A stretch of DNA of 64,000 bases from Solidesulfovibrio alcoholivorans DSM 5433. GTDB lineage: Bacteria > Desulfobacterota > Desulfovibrionia > Desulfovibrionales > Desulfovibrionaceae. Shown one piece after another: positions 47,029 to 54,876 of this stretch; within the stretch, counting starts at the first letter, position 1, and the number at the start of each line of letters is the position of its first letter. The DNA lies in contig NZ_JNJA01000010.1 in assembly GCF_000702665.1 (NCBI RefSeq), positions 1 through 64,000 of the forward strand, given 5' to 3'. The notes below the pieces were generated by a model, which was not told where the DNA came from, did no database searches, and saw only the letters and a program-made list of their open reading frames with translations. The position numbers were made by a program, and so were the translations under genes.

Positions 47029-47189
47029 CATTTTGGCAACATGCCCCCGGCGTTGCCGGTTTTAGGCTATAGGTCGGGCGCCCCCAAAGCGACGCGCCGC
47101 CTTGGTCCCCCATCGCGGCGAAAGGACCACCGTTTCATGCAACATTCCTTTTTCACGGCGCGCCGCGCACGCCTTCGGAGCGTCGCCGC

Positions 47190-49082
47190 ATGAGCGACCA
47201 CGGCCACGCTCCGGACAAATCCCTGTCCCATACCCTCGGCCTGGCCTTCGGCGCCCTCGGCGTCGTCTACGGCGACATCGGCACGAGCCCGCTCTACGCC
47301 ATCAAGGAATGCTTCCACGGCATGCACGCCATCGCCGTGACGCCGGACAACGTGCTCGGCGTGCTCTCGCTCATCTTCTGGTCCCTGACGATGGTCATCA
47401 CCATCAAGTACGTGCTTTTCATCACCGCCGCCGACAACCGGGGCGAAGGCGGCATCTTCGCGCTGATCGAACTTCTGCCCAAGGACCGGGGCCACCGCCA
47501 CGTGCGCGTGACGCTGGCCGTGCTGGGCCTTGTCGGCGCGGGCCTGCTCTACGGCGACGGCGTCATCACCCCGGCCATCTCCGTGCTTTCGGCCGTGGAG
47601 GGCCTCAACGTCGCCACGAGCGCCGCCGAGCCCCTTGTCGTGCCCATCACCTGCGTCATCCTCTTTTGCCTGTTCATGGTGCAGCGCCGGGGCACGGCCG
47701 GTATCGGCAGGGTCTTCGGCCCGGTGATGCTCGTCTGGTTCACGGTGCTGGCCGTGCTCGGGATCAAGGAGATCCTGGCCGCGCCGCAGGTGCTCGCGGC
47801 GATCAACCCCTGGCACGCGGTGGATTTTTTCCTGCGCAACCACCTGCACGGTATGGTGGTCCTCGGCGCGGTCGTGCTGTGCATCACCGGCGGCGAGGCG
47901 CTGTATGCCGACCTTGGGCATTTCGGCCGCCGTCCCATCCAGATTTCCTGGCTCGTGATCGTCTTTCCGTGCCTGATCCTCAACTATTTCGGCCAGGGCG
48001 CGGGCCTCCTGCTCGACCCCTCCATCGCGCCCAACCCCTTCTACAGCCTGGTGCCCGACGCCCTGCTCTATCCCATGGCGGCGCTGGCCACGGCGGCCAC
48101 GGTCATCGCCTCCCAGGCGCTCATTTCCGGGGTCTTTTCCCTCACGCGCCAGGCCATCCAACTCGGCTGCTGCCCGAGGCTCCGCATCGTGCACACCTCG
48201 AGCGCCATGGAAGGACAGATCTACATCCCCGAGGTCAATTTCGCCCTGATGTGGGCCTGCATCGGCATCACGCTGGCCTTCGAGGAATCGAGCCGCCTGG
48301 CCGCGGCCTACGGCATCGCGGTCACGGCCACCATGGGCATCACCTCCATCCTGTATTTCTTCGTGGCCCATTGGACCTGGAAACAGCCGCTTCTCCGTTG
48401 CGTGCCGCCGGTACTCGTGTTCCTGGCCTTCGATCTGGCCTATTTCGGTTCGAACCTGCTCAAGGTCGCCGACGGCGGCTGGTTCACGCTGCTGATCGCC
48501 GCCGGGATCTTCATGGCCATGGCCACCTGGCAGGACGGTCGCAGGGCGCTGCGCGAGATGTCCCTGGCCGCCACGGTGCCGCTACGCACCTTTCTCCAGG
48601 AGGTGGCCACGAAAAACCCGATCCGCGTGCCGGGCACGGCCGTCTTCATGTCGCTCTCCCCGCAGGGCACGCCGGTGACGCTTTTGCACCACTACAAGCA
48701 CAACAAGGTCTTCCACAAAAGCGTGGTCATCCTGAGCATCACCGCCGCGGACACGCCCACCGTGCCCGAGGACGACCGCCTGGACATCCACGACCTGGGC
48801 TCGGGCTTTTTCCGGATCGTGGCGCGCTACGGCTTCATGGAAACGCCGAATGTGCCGGAAATCATGGCCCGGGCGCGGGAAACGGGCATCCCCATCGATC
48901 CGCCGGCCGACACCACCTACTTCCTCGGCCGCGAGAGCCTGCTCACCACGGGCAAGGCCAGGATGGCGGGCTTTCGCAAGTCGCTTTTCGCGCTCATGTC
49001 CCGCAACGCCCGTCCGGCCACGGCCTATTTCGGCCTGCCCCCGGGACGCGTGGTGGAGCTCGGCGTGCAGGTCGAACTCTAG
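47190..49082 (+). CDS. kup: Kup-family potassium uptake protein
   Basis: 630-residue proton-coupled K+ symporter. Kup signatures: LGLAFGALGVVYGDIGTSPLYAIKE split by helix 1, ADNRGEGGIFAL, GDGVITPAISVLSAVEGL and the LLDPSIAPNPFYSLVP block. Twelve hydrophobic helices run to about residue 450; the C-terminal 170 residues are cytoplasmic (GTAVFMSLSPQGTPVTLLHH; GFMETPNVPEIM). The TCGGAGC ribosome site is eight bases before the ATG at 47190. Alone with its own upstream region; no c-di-AMP riboswitch fold recognised there. Confidence 0.96.
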   Translation: MSDHGHAPDKSLSHTLGLAFGALGVVYGDIGTSPLYAIKECFHGMHAIAVTPDNVLGVLSLIFWSLTMVITIKYVLFITAADNRGEGGIFALIELLPKDRGHRHVRVTLAVLGLVGAGLLYGDGVITPAISVLSAVEGLNVATSAAEPLVVPITCVILFCLFMVQRRGTAGIGRVFGPVMLVWFTVLAVLGIKEILAAPQVLAAINPWHAVDFFLRNHLHGMVVLGAVVLCITGGEALYADLGHFGRRPIQISWLVIVFPCLILNYFGQGAGLLLDPSIAPNPFYSLVPDALLYPMAALATAATVIASQALISGVFSLTRQAIQLGCCPRLRIVHTSSAMEGQIYIPEVNFALMWACIGITLAFEESSRLAAAYGIAVTATMGITSILYFFVAHWTWKQPLLRCVPPVLVFLAFDLAYFGSNLLKVADGGWFTLLIAAGIFMAMATWQDGRRALREMSLAATVPLRTFLQEVATKNPIRVPGTAVFMSLSPQGTPVTLLHHYKHNKVFHKSVVILSITAADTPTVPEDDRLDIHDLGSGFFRIVARYGFMETPNVPEIMARARETGIPIDPPADTTYFLGRESLLTTGKARMAGFRKSLFALMSRNARPATAYFGLPPGRVVELGVQVEL

Positions 49083-49107
49083 GTCTTTCGGGCAGCCCGA
49101 TTGCCCC

Positions 49108-49130
49108 GCGCCCCTTGACCCGGGGCGCTT
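49108..49130 (+). terminator. Hairpin between kup and tatC
   Basis: GCGCCCC / GGGGCGC stem with an eight-base-range loop, 26 bases after the kup stop, followed by two T only. Weak terminator or attenuator. Confidence 0.4.
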
Positions 49131-49204
49131 CCTGCCGTAACCGCAAGGCGCGGCGCCCCCAAGCGCCACGCCATCTTCGCCCGACGCCGGCAAAAGAGGA
49201 GCGC

Positions 49205-50290
49205 ATGACCGATTCGCCCGACAAAGAGCACACCACGCCGCAGGACGCACCCGGAACCGCCGGGGCCGACAACGCCCCCGGAGACGCCGCCGCGCCGGCC
49301 GTGCCCGGCAACGCTCCGGAGGGGGCCGACCCGTCGCTCCCCGAGACCGTGGCCGTCGAGGGTCCGGCCGCGCCGCCGGCCCCGCCCACGCCCCCGGGCG
49401 CTTCGGACGCCGGGGACATGAAGGAAGCGCCGCTGCTCGAACACCTGGTCGAGTTGCGCACGCGCCTGGTGCACTGCCTCATCGCCGTGGGCATCGGCTT
49501 CGCGGCCAGCTACGCCTTCGCCGAAAAGCTGCTTGGCGTCCTGCTCAAGCCGCTGATGGACGTCATGCCCGGCGGCAGCAAACTCATCGCCACGAGCCTG
49601 CCGGAAACCTTTTTCACGGTCATGAAGCTGGCGCTCGTCGCCGGCGCGTTCGTGGCCAGCCCCTACATCTTCTTCCAGCTGTGGAAGTTCGTGGCCCCGG
49701 GACTTTACAAGGAAGAGCGCAAGATCATCGTGCCCGTGGCCGTGGCCACGGCCGTCTGCTTCGTCGGCGGCGCGCTTTTCGGCTATTTCATCGTGTTCCC
49801 GTTCGGGTTCAAGTTCTTCATGGATTACGCCTCGGACTACATCACGGTGATGCCGACCATCAGCGCCTACTTTTCGCTCGCCGTAACACTGCTCTTTGCC
49901 TTCGGCCTCATCTTCGAGCTGCCGGTCTTCATCTTTTTCATGACGAGCCTCGGGCTCGTGACCACCAAGACCCTGCGCAAATTCCGGCGCTGGGCCATCC
50001 TTTTGAGCTTCGTCGTGTCCGCCATCCTGACCCCCACGCCCGACGCCGTGAACCAGCTGCTCATGGCCGGCCCTATGATCGTGCTCTACGAGGTCGGCAT
50101 CTGGGTTTCCTGGTTCGTGGACAAGTCGCGCAAGGAGGAAAAAGCGGCCAGGAAAGCCGCCAAGGAGGCCGAGAAAGCCGCCGCGGCCGCCCCGCCAAAG
50201 CCTGGCGAGGACCAGGAAAACGCCGCGCAGCAACCCGAAGCCGCCGCCGCGCAACCGGCTGGGACGGAAAACAATTCCAAGGACGCGTAA
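49205..50290 (+). CDS. tatC: Twin-arginine translocase subunit TatC with long tails
   Basis: 361-residue TatC, the substrate receptor of the Tat system. The six-helix core covers about 75-305, with the N-terminal signature PLLEHLVELRTRLVHCL and the conserved LPVFIFFMTSLGLVTTKTLR and SAILTPTPDAVNQLLMAGPM segments. A typical TatC is about 250 residues; here a 70-residue acidic Ala/Pro-rich head and a 55-residue Lys/Glu/Ala tail are added, both likely disordered and cytoplasmic. AAGAGGAGCGC before the ATG at 49205 supports the long form. tatA lies 44 kb away. A hairpin follows. Confidence 0.93.
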   Translation: MTDSPDKEHTTPQDAPGTAGADNAPGDAAAPAVPGNAPEGADPSLPETVAVEGPAAPPAPPTPPGASDAGDMKEAPLLEHLVELRTRLVHCLIAVGIGFAASYAFAEKLLGVLLKPLMDVMPGGSKLIATSLPETFFTVMKLALVAGAFVASPYIFFQLWKFVAPGLYKEERKIIVPVAVATAVCFVGGALFGYFIVFPFGFKFFMDYASDYITVMPTISAYFSLAVTLLFAFGLIFELPVFIFFMTSLGLVTTKTLRKFRRWAILLSFVVSAILTPTPDAVNQLLMAGPMIVLYEVGIWVSWFVDKSRKEEKAARKAAKEAEKAAAAAPPKPGEDQENAAQQPEAAAAQPAGTENNSKDA

Positions 50291-50300
50291 GCCTCTCCCG

Positions 50301-50335
50301 AGTCTCGGGGGCCGTTACGGACGGCCCCCGAGACT
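50301..50335 (+). terminator. Long hairpin after tatC
   Basis: A perfect 15-bp stem AGTCTCGGGGGCCGT / ACGGCCCCCGAGACT with a TACGG loop, 10 bases after the stop codon. No T run follows, so it may act with Rho or as a mRNA stabiliser. Confidence 0.65.
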
Positions 50336-50694
50336 CCCCTGCCTTGACAAGCCCCTCCCCTCCAGGCATAGATAAGCTAGAGGCGACGGCCGCCGCCATT
50401 TGGCCGGCGAAGCCTTCCGCCCGGGCCGTCCTCAACGGGTACAGGCCCTATCGGGCTGACAGCGCCGCATTGCGGCTTTCCGCGCCTCGTCGCGACCACC
50501 GCGTCGCAACGTCCCTCCGTCGGCTGTCGGCGGCCGGGACGCACACTCGCCACGCGAGCCACTCCACAAGCGGACGACCGAGACGGCCAGGCGTAACGCA
50601 CCTGGCCCATAGGCCACCCCGCCCCTATGGCGTCCCCCTTTTCGGACGCCGGCGCATCCGGCCTTTCTCGGCGTCGCACAGCAATGGAGCGACG
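50336..50694. other. Intergenic region upstream of the 3D lipoprotein
   Basis: 359 bases. A perfect TTGACA (50344-50349) is followed after 17-19 bases by CATAGATA, a plausible but imperfect -10, so a promoter about 320 bases before the lipoprotein gene is likely. The rest is GC-rich with no clear gene; in-frame extensions of the lipoprotein into this region look non-coding. Confidence 0.4.
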
Positions 50695-51195
50695 ATGCGA
50701 CACGCCCGTATCCTGCTGACGACCATGACCCTCCTGGCCCTGGCCCTGCCGGGCTGCGCCGGGACCAAGACGACCAGGACCGCACCCACCCTTGCCGCCG
50801 CGCCCGCGCGCACCACCGATGCCCTGGGCCGCCTGGCCGACCCGGATTTCCTGTTCACCGGCTCCGACAAGCGCTCCGGCAACCGCCTCAAAGTCAAGGC
50901 CATGGCCTACACCAGCTGCTCGGCCACCGGGAAAAAGAAATCCAAACGCGCCGCGCGCGGTGCCTGGGGCGACGCCCTGACCGACGACATCAACGCCGTG
51001 GCCGTCTCGCCTGACCTGCTGGAAATGGGCCTGGACCGGGGCGACCTCATCACCATCGAGGGCCTGCCCGGCCAATACAAGGTGCTCGACGTCATGCACG
51101 GCCGCCACGACAAGACCATCGATATCTTCTACGGCGACGACCGTTGCGGCGCATTGCAGTGGGGCAAGCGCACCCTGACCATCACCTGGCAGTAG
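50695..51195 (+). CDS. 3D-domain lipoprotein (double-psi barrel)
   Basis: 166-residue predicted lipoprotein. The signal peptide ends in a lipobox (LALALPGC, Cys 21 lipidated). Residues 68-165 match the 3D/RlpA-like double-psi beta-barrel: KVKAMAYTSCSATGKKK, then AVSPDLLEMGLDRGDLITIEG, YKVLDVMHGRHDKTIDIFYG and a closing WGKRTLTITW. The three Asp that give '3D' its name are present in GLDRGD, VLDVM and TIDIF. Members such as MltA-type enzymes cut peptidoglycan, but here no added glycan-binding part is present. It is likely anchored in the outer membrane. Confidence 0.82.
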   Translation: MRHARILLTTMTLLALALPGCAGTKTTRTAPTLAAAPARTTDALGRLADPDFLFTGSDKRSGNRLKVKAMAYTSCSATGKKKSKRAARGAWGDALTDDINAVAVSPDLLEMGLDRGDLITIEGLPGQYKVLDVMHGRHDKTIDIFYGDDRCGALQWGKRTLTITWQ

Positions 51196-51342
51196 CCCGC
51201 CCCTGCCGCCGCGCACAGGCGGAAGTCGGCGGAGACGGGCCGCACCCGCCGCACCCCTGGCGCGTTTCGCCGCTCCGCGAAGTTGACGGAATTGCCGCAG
51301 GCCTGGGTCCATGCCCAGGCGCAACCCCAAGGGGAAGCGAAT

Positions 51343-51543
51343 CTAGGGCAGGACTTCGACCAGGACGTAGCGGGCCGCAAAGCCCAGGGCGTAGACGCAG
51401 ACCAGCATCAGGAAAAAGACCCGGAAAAGCCCCTTGCCGCCCCGGCCCTCGGCCAGGCGCGACAGCACGAACCCCACGATCACCGCCGCAAGCAAGCCAA
51501 GCCCCAAGGCCAGGGCGACTTTCGTCAGCGCGATATCGGCCAT
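51343..51543 (-). CDS. Small two-helix membrane protein, 66 residues
   Basis: Two hydrophobic helices (ALALGLGLLAAVIVGFVLS and LFRVFFLMLVCVYALGFAA) joined by a short basic loop (RLAEGRGGKG), which should be cytoplasmic. GGGGGAGGG lies right before the ATG. It is downstream of the acyl-CoA synthetase gene on the same strand, beyond the hairpin repeat at 51703, so probably a separate transcript. No family recognised. Confidence 0.6.
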   Translation of the reverse strand: MADIALTKVALALGLGLLAAVIVGFVLSRLAEGRGGKGLFRVFFLMLVCVYALGFAARYVLVEVLP

Positions 51544-51702
51544 CCCTCCCCCCTTTCCGAAACGCCGCCCGAGCGGCGGCGGTCGCCGTCACGGCTCCGG
51601 CGCACCGCGTCTTCCAGCCTCCCGAAACGGGAAGCAGGACCTCTCCCCGAAAACGCATCGCCGTGCCGGCTTGCGCTGTCCCGCCGCACCCGTCCCCCTT
51701 TC

Positions 51703-51747
51703 GGGAGGTCCAGGAGGGGCAGTCGCCCCTCCTGGACACCGGAGGCA
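51703..51747. repeat. Dispersed terminator-like hairpin repeat, copy 3
   Basis: On the minus strand TGCCTCCGGTGTCC, then the stem CCAGGAGGGGC / GCCCCTCCTGG with a short loop. It differs from copies 1 and 2 at two bases of the constant arm. It follows the stop codon of the acyl-CoA synthetase (minus strand) by 15 bases, with a purine-rich tract between, the same setting as the other copies. Confidence 0.78.
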
Positions 51748-51762
51748 TTTCCTCTTCTTTCT

Positions 51763-53415
51763 CTATATTTCCCTATTCGCATCCCGTGCGCGGATCTCGG
51801 CGCGTTTGATCTTGCCGCTGATCGTCTTCGGGAGTTCGTCGACGAAGTCGATGATGCGCGGGTATTTGTAGGGCGCGGTTTCCTTTTTCACGTGGGCTTG
51901 CAGTTCCTTGGCCAGTTCGTCGGAGGGCTCGAAACCCGGGGCGAGGACCACCGTGGCCTTGACGGCCTGGCCGCGCACGGGATCGGGCACGCCGGTCACG
52001 GCCGCCTCGACCACGGCCTTGTGCGTGATCAGCGCGCTTTCGACCTCGAACGGCCCGATGCGGTAGCCGCTGGACTTGATGAGGTCGTCGGTGCGGCCCA
52101 GAAACCAGCAATAGCCGTCCTCGTCCATCCAGGCCTTGTCGCCCGTGTGGTAGTAGCCGTCGATCATGACGCTTTCGGTCTTCGCGGGCTCGAGCAGGTA
52201 GCCGGCGAAAAGCCCCACGTTCTTGCCCTCTTCGAGCTTGAGGCAGATCTCGCCTTCGACGCCGGGCGGGCAGACCTTGCCCTCCTCGTCGAGGATGGCC
52301 ACGTTCCAGCCCGGGGCCGGCCGGCCGATGGAGCCGGGCTTGGGTGTCATGCAGGGGAAGGTCGCGATCTGCAGGCACGTTTCGGTTTGGCCGTAGCCTT
52401 CGTAGATGGGCAGACCGGTGATCTCCTTCCAGGCACGAAACACGCCGTCGTTAAGGAGCTCGCCGGCGGTGGTGCAGTAGCGCAGCGCCGTGAGGTCGTA
52501 CTTGGAAAGGTCCTCGCGGATGAGGAAGCGGTAGACGGTCGGCGGAGCGCAAAAGGTCGTGACCTTGTGCTTGCTCATGATCTCGAGCAACTCCGCCGGG
52601 ATGAACTTGCCGCGAAAATCCCAGACGAAGACCACGGCCCCGGCCATCCACTGGCCGTAGAACTTGCCCCACACGGCCTTGCCCCAGCCGGTGTCGGCCA
52701 CGGTCAGGTGCACGTCGCCGGGCTCCAGGTTGTGCCAGTAGACGCCGGTCGCCATGTGGCCCAGGGCGTAGCCGTGGGTGTGCTCCACCATCTTGGGCAT
52801 GCCGGTGGTGCCGGAGGAGAAGAAGATGAGCAGGGTGTCCTTGCCGCCCGGGGCGTCGCAAGCGCGGGGGAAGGAATCCGGGGCGGCGGCGCGGATGGCT
52901 TCGTAGTCGAGCCAGCCCGCGGGCATGGCGGCCTCGCCCACGTGGATGAAGACTTTGAGCGACGGGCAGGTGGGGCGGGCGGCCTCCACGCGCGAAACCA
53001 CCGAATCCTCGGCGATGATGCCCTTGATGCCGGCGTAGTTGACGCGGAAATCGATGTCGTGGGGGGTGAGCAGGTTGGGCGACGGCACGGGCACGGCCCC
53101 GAGCTTGTGCAGGGCGAGCATGGTCACCCACCACTCCACGCGGCGGTAGAGGATGACCATGACGCGGTCGCCTTTTTTAAGCCCCGCGTCCTTGAAGGCA
53201 TTGGCCAAGCGGGCCGATTCCCGGCTGAAGTAGGCCAGGTCGAAATCCCGGCGGCTGCCGTCCGGGCCGATATGGATCATGGCCGGCCGGGTCGGATCCG
53301 CGGCGGCCTCGGCGTCGAGAAAGTCGAAAGCGAAATTATAGTTTTCGGGCACGGAGACGGACACCGTCTCCAGCAATTCGCGATAGGTGTTGGGTCGCAG
53401 TTTGGCGACAGGCAT
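51763..53415 (-). CDS. AMP-forming acyl-CoA synthetase (medium-chain/benzoate-type)
   Basis: 550-residue adenylate-forming ligase that activates a carboxylic acid with ATP and joins it to CoA. Motifs: phosphate loop FFSSGTTGMPK, YEGYGQTETC (A5), YHTGDKAWMDEDGY (A7 Asp), GRTDDLIKSSGYRIGPFE (hinge and Gly motif) and the catalytic Lys near the end (PKTISGKIKRAEIR). The overall layout resembles medium-chain acyl-CoA synthetases. The XRE-cupin gene 103 bases upstream on the same strand is probably its regulator. A hairpin repeat follows its stop. The exact acid used is unknown. Confidence 0.9.
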   Translation of the reverse strand: MPVAKLRPNTYRELLETVSVSVPENYNFAFDFLDAEAAADPTRPAMIHIGPDGSRRDFDLAYFSRESARLANAFKDAGLKKGDRVMVILYRRVEWWVTMLALHKLGAVPVPSPNLLTPHDIDFRVNYAGIKGIIAEDSVVSRVEAARPTCPSLKVFIHVGEAAMPAGWLDYEAIRAAAPDSFPRACDAPGGKDTLLIFFSSGTTGMPKMVEHTHGYALGHMATGVYWHNLEPGDVHLTVADTGWGKAVWGKFYGQWMAGAVVFVWDFRGKFIPAELLEIMSKHKVTTFCAPPTVYRFLIREDLSKYDLTALRYCTTAGELLNDGVFRAWKEITGLPIYEGYGQTETCLQIATFPCMTPKPGSIGRPAPGWNVAILDEEGKVCPPGVEGEICLKLEEGKNVGLFAGYLLEPAKTESVMIDGYYHTGDKAWMDEDGYCWFLGRTDDLIKSSGYRIGPFEVESALITHKAVVEAAVTGVPDPVRGQAVKATVVLAPGFEPSDELAKELQAHVKKETAPYKYPRIIDFVDELPKTISGKIKRAEIRARDANREI

Positions 53416-53518
53416 GGTCTTGGGCTCCCGGGCAAAACGGTTGTTTTCGCGTCGTTACACTCAGGCACTGGTCGTGACGGAAGGCCAGGCGCCGCACCGG
53501 ACGGCAAGCGGCGCCCGG

Positions 53519-54079
53519 CTAGATAATCACGTCGAGGAATTCCGCTTCGGCGCCGTCGAGGCCCCGCATGGCATGCGGCGTGCGGGAGGAAATGTACAGG
53601 GAATCGTGGGGCTCGAGCGTCAGCACGTCCTCGCCCAGGCGTACTTCCATGCGACCGCGCAGCATGTAGATGAACTCCTCGCCCAGATGCCGGTTGAATT
53701 CCATCTCGGACTCGTCCTTGGGCGGCACCGTGACCAGGAACGGCTCCATGGACGGCTTGTGGAAACGGTAGGCCAGAGCCTGATATTTGTAGGCCCTGCG
53801 GCGGTCCACGGACAGGCCGTTGCCGGCGCGCACCAGGGAATAGGCGTGCAGGTGGGCTTCGCCGCCGGTCAGGAGCGCGGTCAGGTCCACGCCCGCGGCC
53901 TTGGCCACCTCATAGAGATAGCTGACGGGAATCTCCTCCTCGCCGGTTTCGTACAAAAGGGCCTGGTCCGCCGTGACGCCGGTGGCCTCGGCCAGTTCTT
54001 CCAGGGAAAACCCCGCCACTTCGCGGATGCCGTGCAGCCGCTGGGCGATTTCCCGCACCGGCCCGATCTCCTTGCTCAT
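53519..54079 (-). CDS. XRE-family regulator with cupin domain (A)
   Basis: 186-residue transcription regulator. An N-terminal helix-turn-helix (REIAQRLHGIREVAGFSLEE; ATGVTADQALLYETGEEEIP, about residues 8-65) is joined to a C-terminal cupin barrel (about 110-186) with His/Glu metal-ligand positions in FNRHLGEEFIYMLRGRMEV and ISSRTPHAMRGL. Such regulators sense a small metabolite through the cupin. The ATG at 54079 follows AGGGAACCTT. It reads with the acyl-CoA synthetase at 51763-53415 and is divergent from a similar regulator at 54283. The ligand may be an acyl-CoA or its acid; this is inference. Confidence 0.88.
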   Translation of the reverse strand: MSKEIGPVREIAQRLHGIREVAGFSLEELAEATGVTADQALLYETGEEEIPVSYLYEVAKAAGVDLTALLTGGEAHLHAYSLVRAGNGLSVDRRRAYKYQALAYRFHKPSMEPFLVTVPPKDESEMEFNRHLGEEFIYMLRGRMEVRLGEDVLTLEPHDSLYISSRTPHAMRGLDGAEAEFLDVII

Positions 54080-54282
54080 AAGGTTCCCTCTCGCCTGCTC
54101 AGTTGGGGTTGCAAACATGCTTCCCCGTCATTTCGCACGAGCAATCCCCTTGTCAATGCGTTTTCCGAGCCCAAGGATCGCAAAAACGGCTGGAATTCCG
54201 GCGCGCGCTAGGATATGAAAGCGGTTCCGCGGGGCCGTGCCGCCTTTGCCCCACCCCATCATATCCGACCAACGAGGGTACC

Positions 54283-54861
54283 ATGAGCGACAAGAAGCTT
54301 GGTGATCGTATCCGCACGTATCGCGAAGGCCAGGAACTGTCCCGGGAGGAGTTGTCCCGGCGCACCGGCCTGTCCGTGGAATTCCTGACCGCCCTGGAGG
54401 AAGAGGACGTCACCCCCTCGATCGGGCCCCTGCTCAAGATCGCCCTGGCGCTCGGGCAGCGCCTGGGCACGTTCATGGATGACAACGTGGACGGCGACCT
54501 GTGCATGACCTGCCGCGCCGACCTCGCCGAGGACGACGCGGTGCTGCGCAAGGCCCGGGGCAAGCGCGCCTCCTTCCGCTACCATTCGCTGGGCAAGGCC
54601 AAGACCGACCGGCACATGGAACCCTTTTTCATCGAGGTCTACCCCGACGAGGACCCCGCCGCCGAAAAGCCGCTGTCCTCCCACGAGGGCGAGGAGTTCA
54701 TCGTGGTCATGTCCGGCGAGCTCGAGGTCATCGTGGGCAACGAGCGCCACATCCTCGGCCCCGGGGACTCCATCTACTACAATTCCGTGGTGCCCCACTA
54801 CGTCGGCTGCGGCGACGCGCCCAAAACGGACATCTACGCGGTGCTCTACATCCCGCAGTAA
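54283..54861 (+). CDS. XRE-family regulator with cupin domain (B)
   Basis: 192-residue regulator with the same two-domain plan as the divergent one. Helix-turn-helix at about 7-60 (LGDRIRTYREGQELSREELS; RRTGLSVEFLTALEEEDVTP), then a Cys pair (DLCMTCRADLAEDDAV) not seen in regulator A, and a cupin at about 115-190 (SHEGEEFIVVMSGELEVIVG; GDSIYYNSVVPHYVGC). It precedes an acyl-CoA synthetase by 15 bases. Cys residues might bind a metal or sense redox. The 203-base region between the two regulators must hold both promoters. Confidence 0.88.
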   Translation: MSDKKLGDRIRTYREGQELSREELSRRTGLSVEFLTALEEEDVTPSIGPLLKIALALGQRLGTFMDDNVDGDLCMTCRADLAEDDAVLRKARGKRASFRYHSLGKAKTDRHMEPFFIEVYPDEDPAAEKPLSSHEGEEFIVVMSGELEVIVGNERHILGPGDSIYYNSVVPHYVGCGDAPKTDIYAVLYIPQ

Positions 54862-54876
54862 GCAAAGGAGCCGCCC

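Noticed and set aside
47029..47189. c-di-AMP riboswitch before kup
   Set aside because: The region is short and lacks the conserved ydaO core; only a GAAAGGACC segment recalls it.
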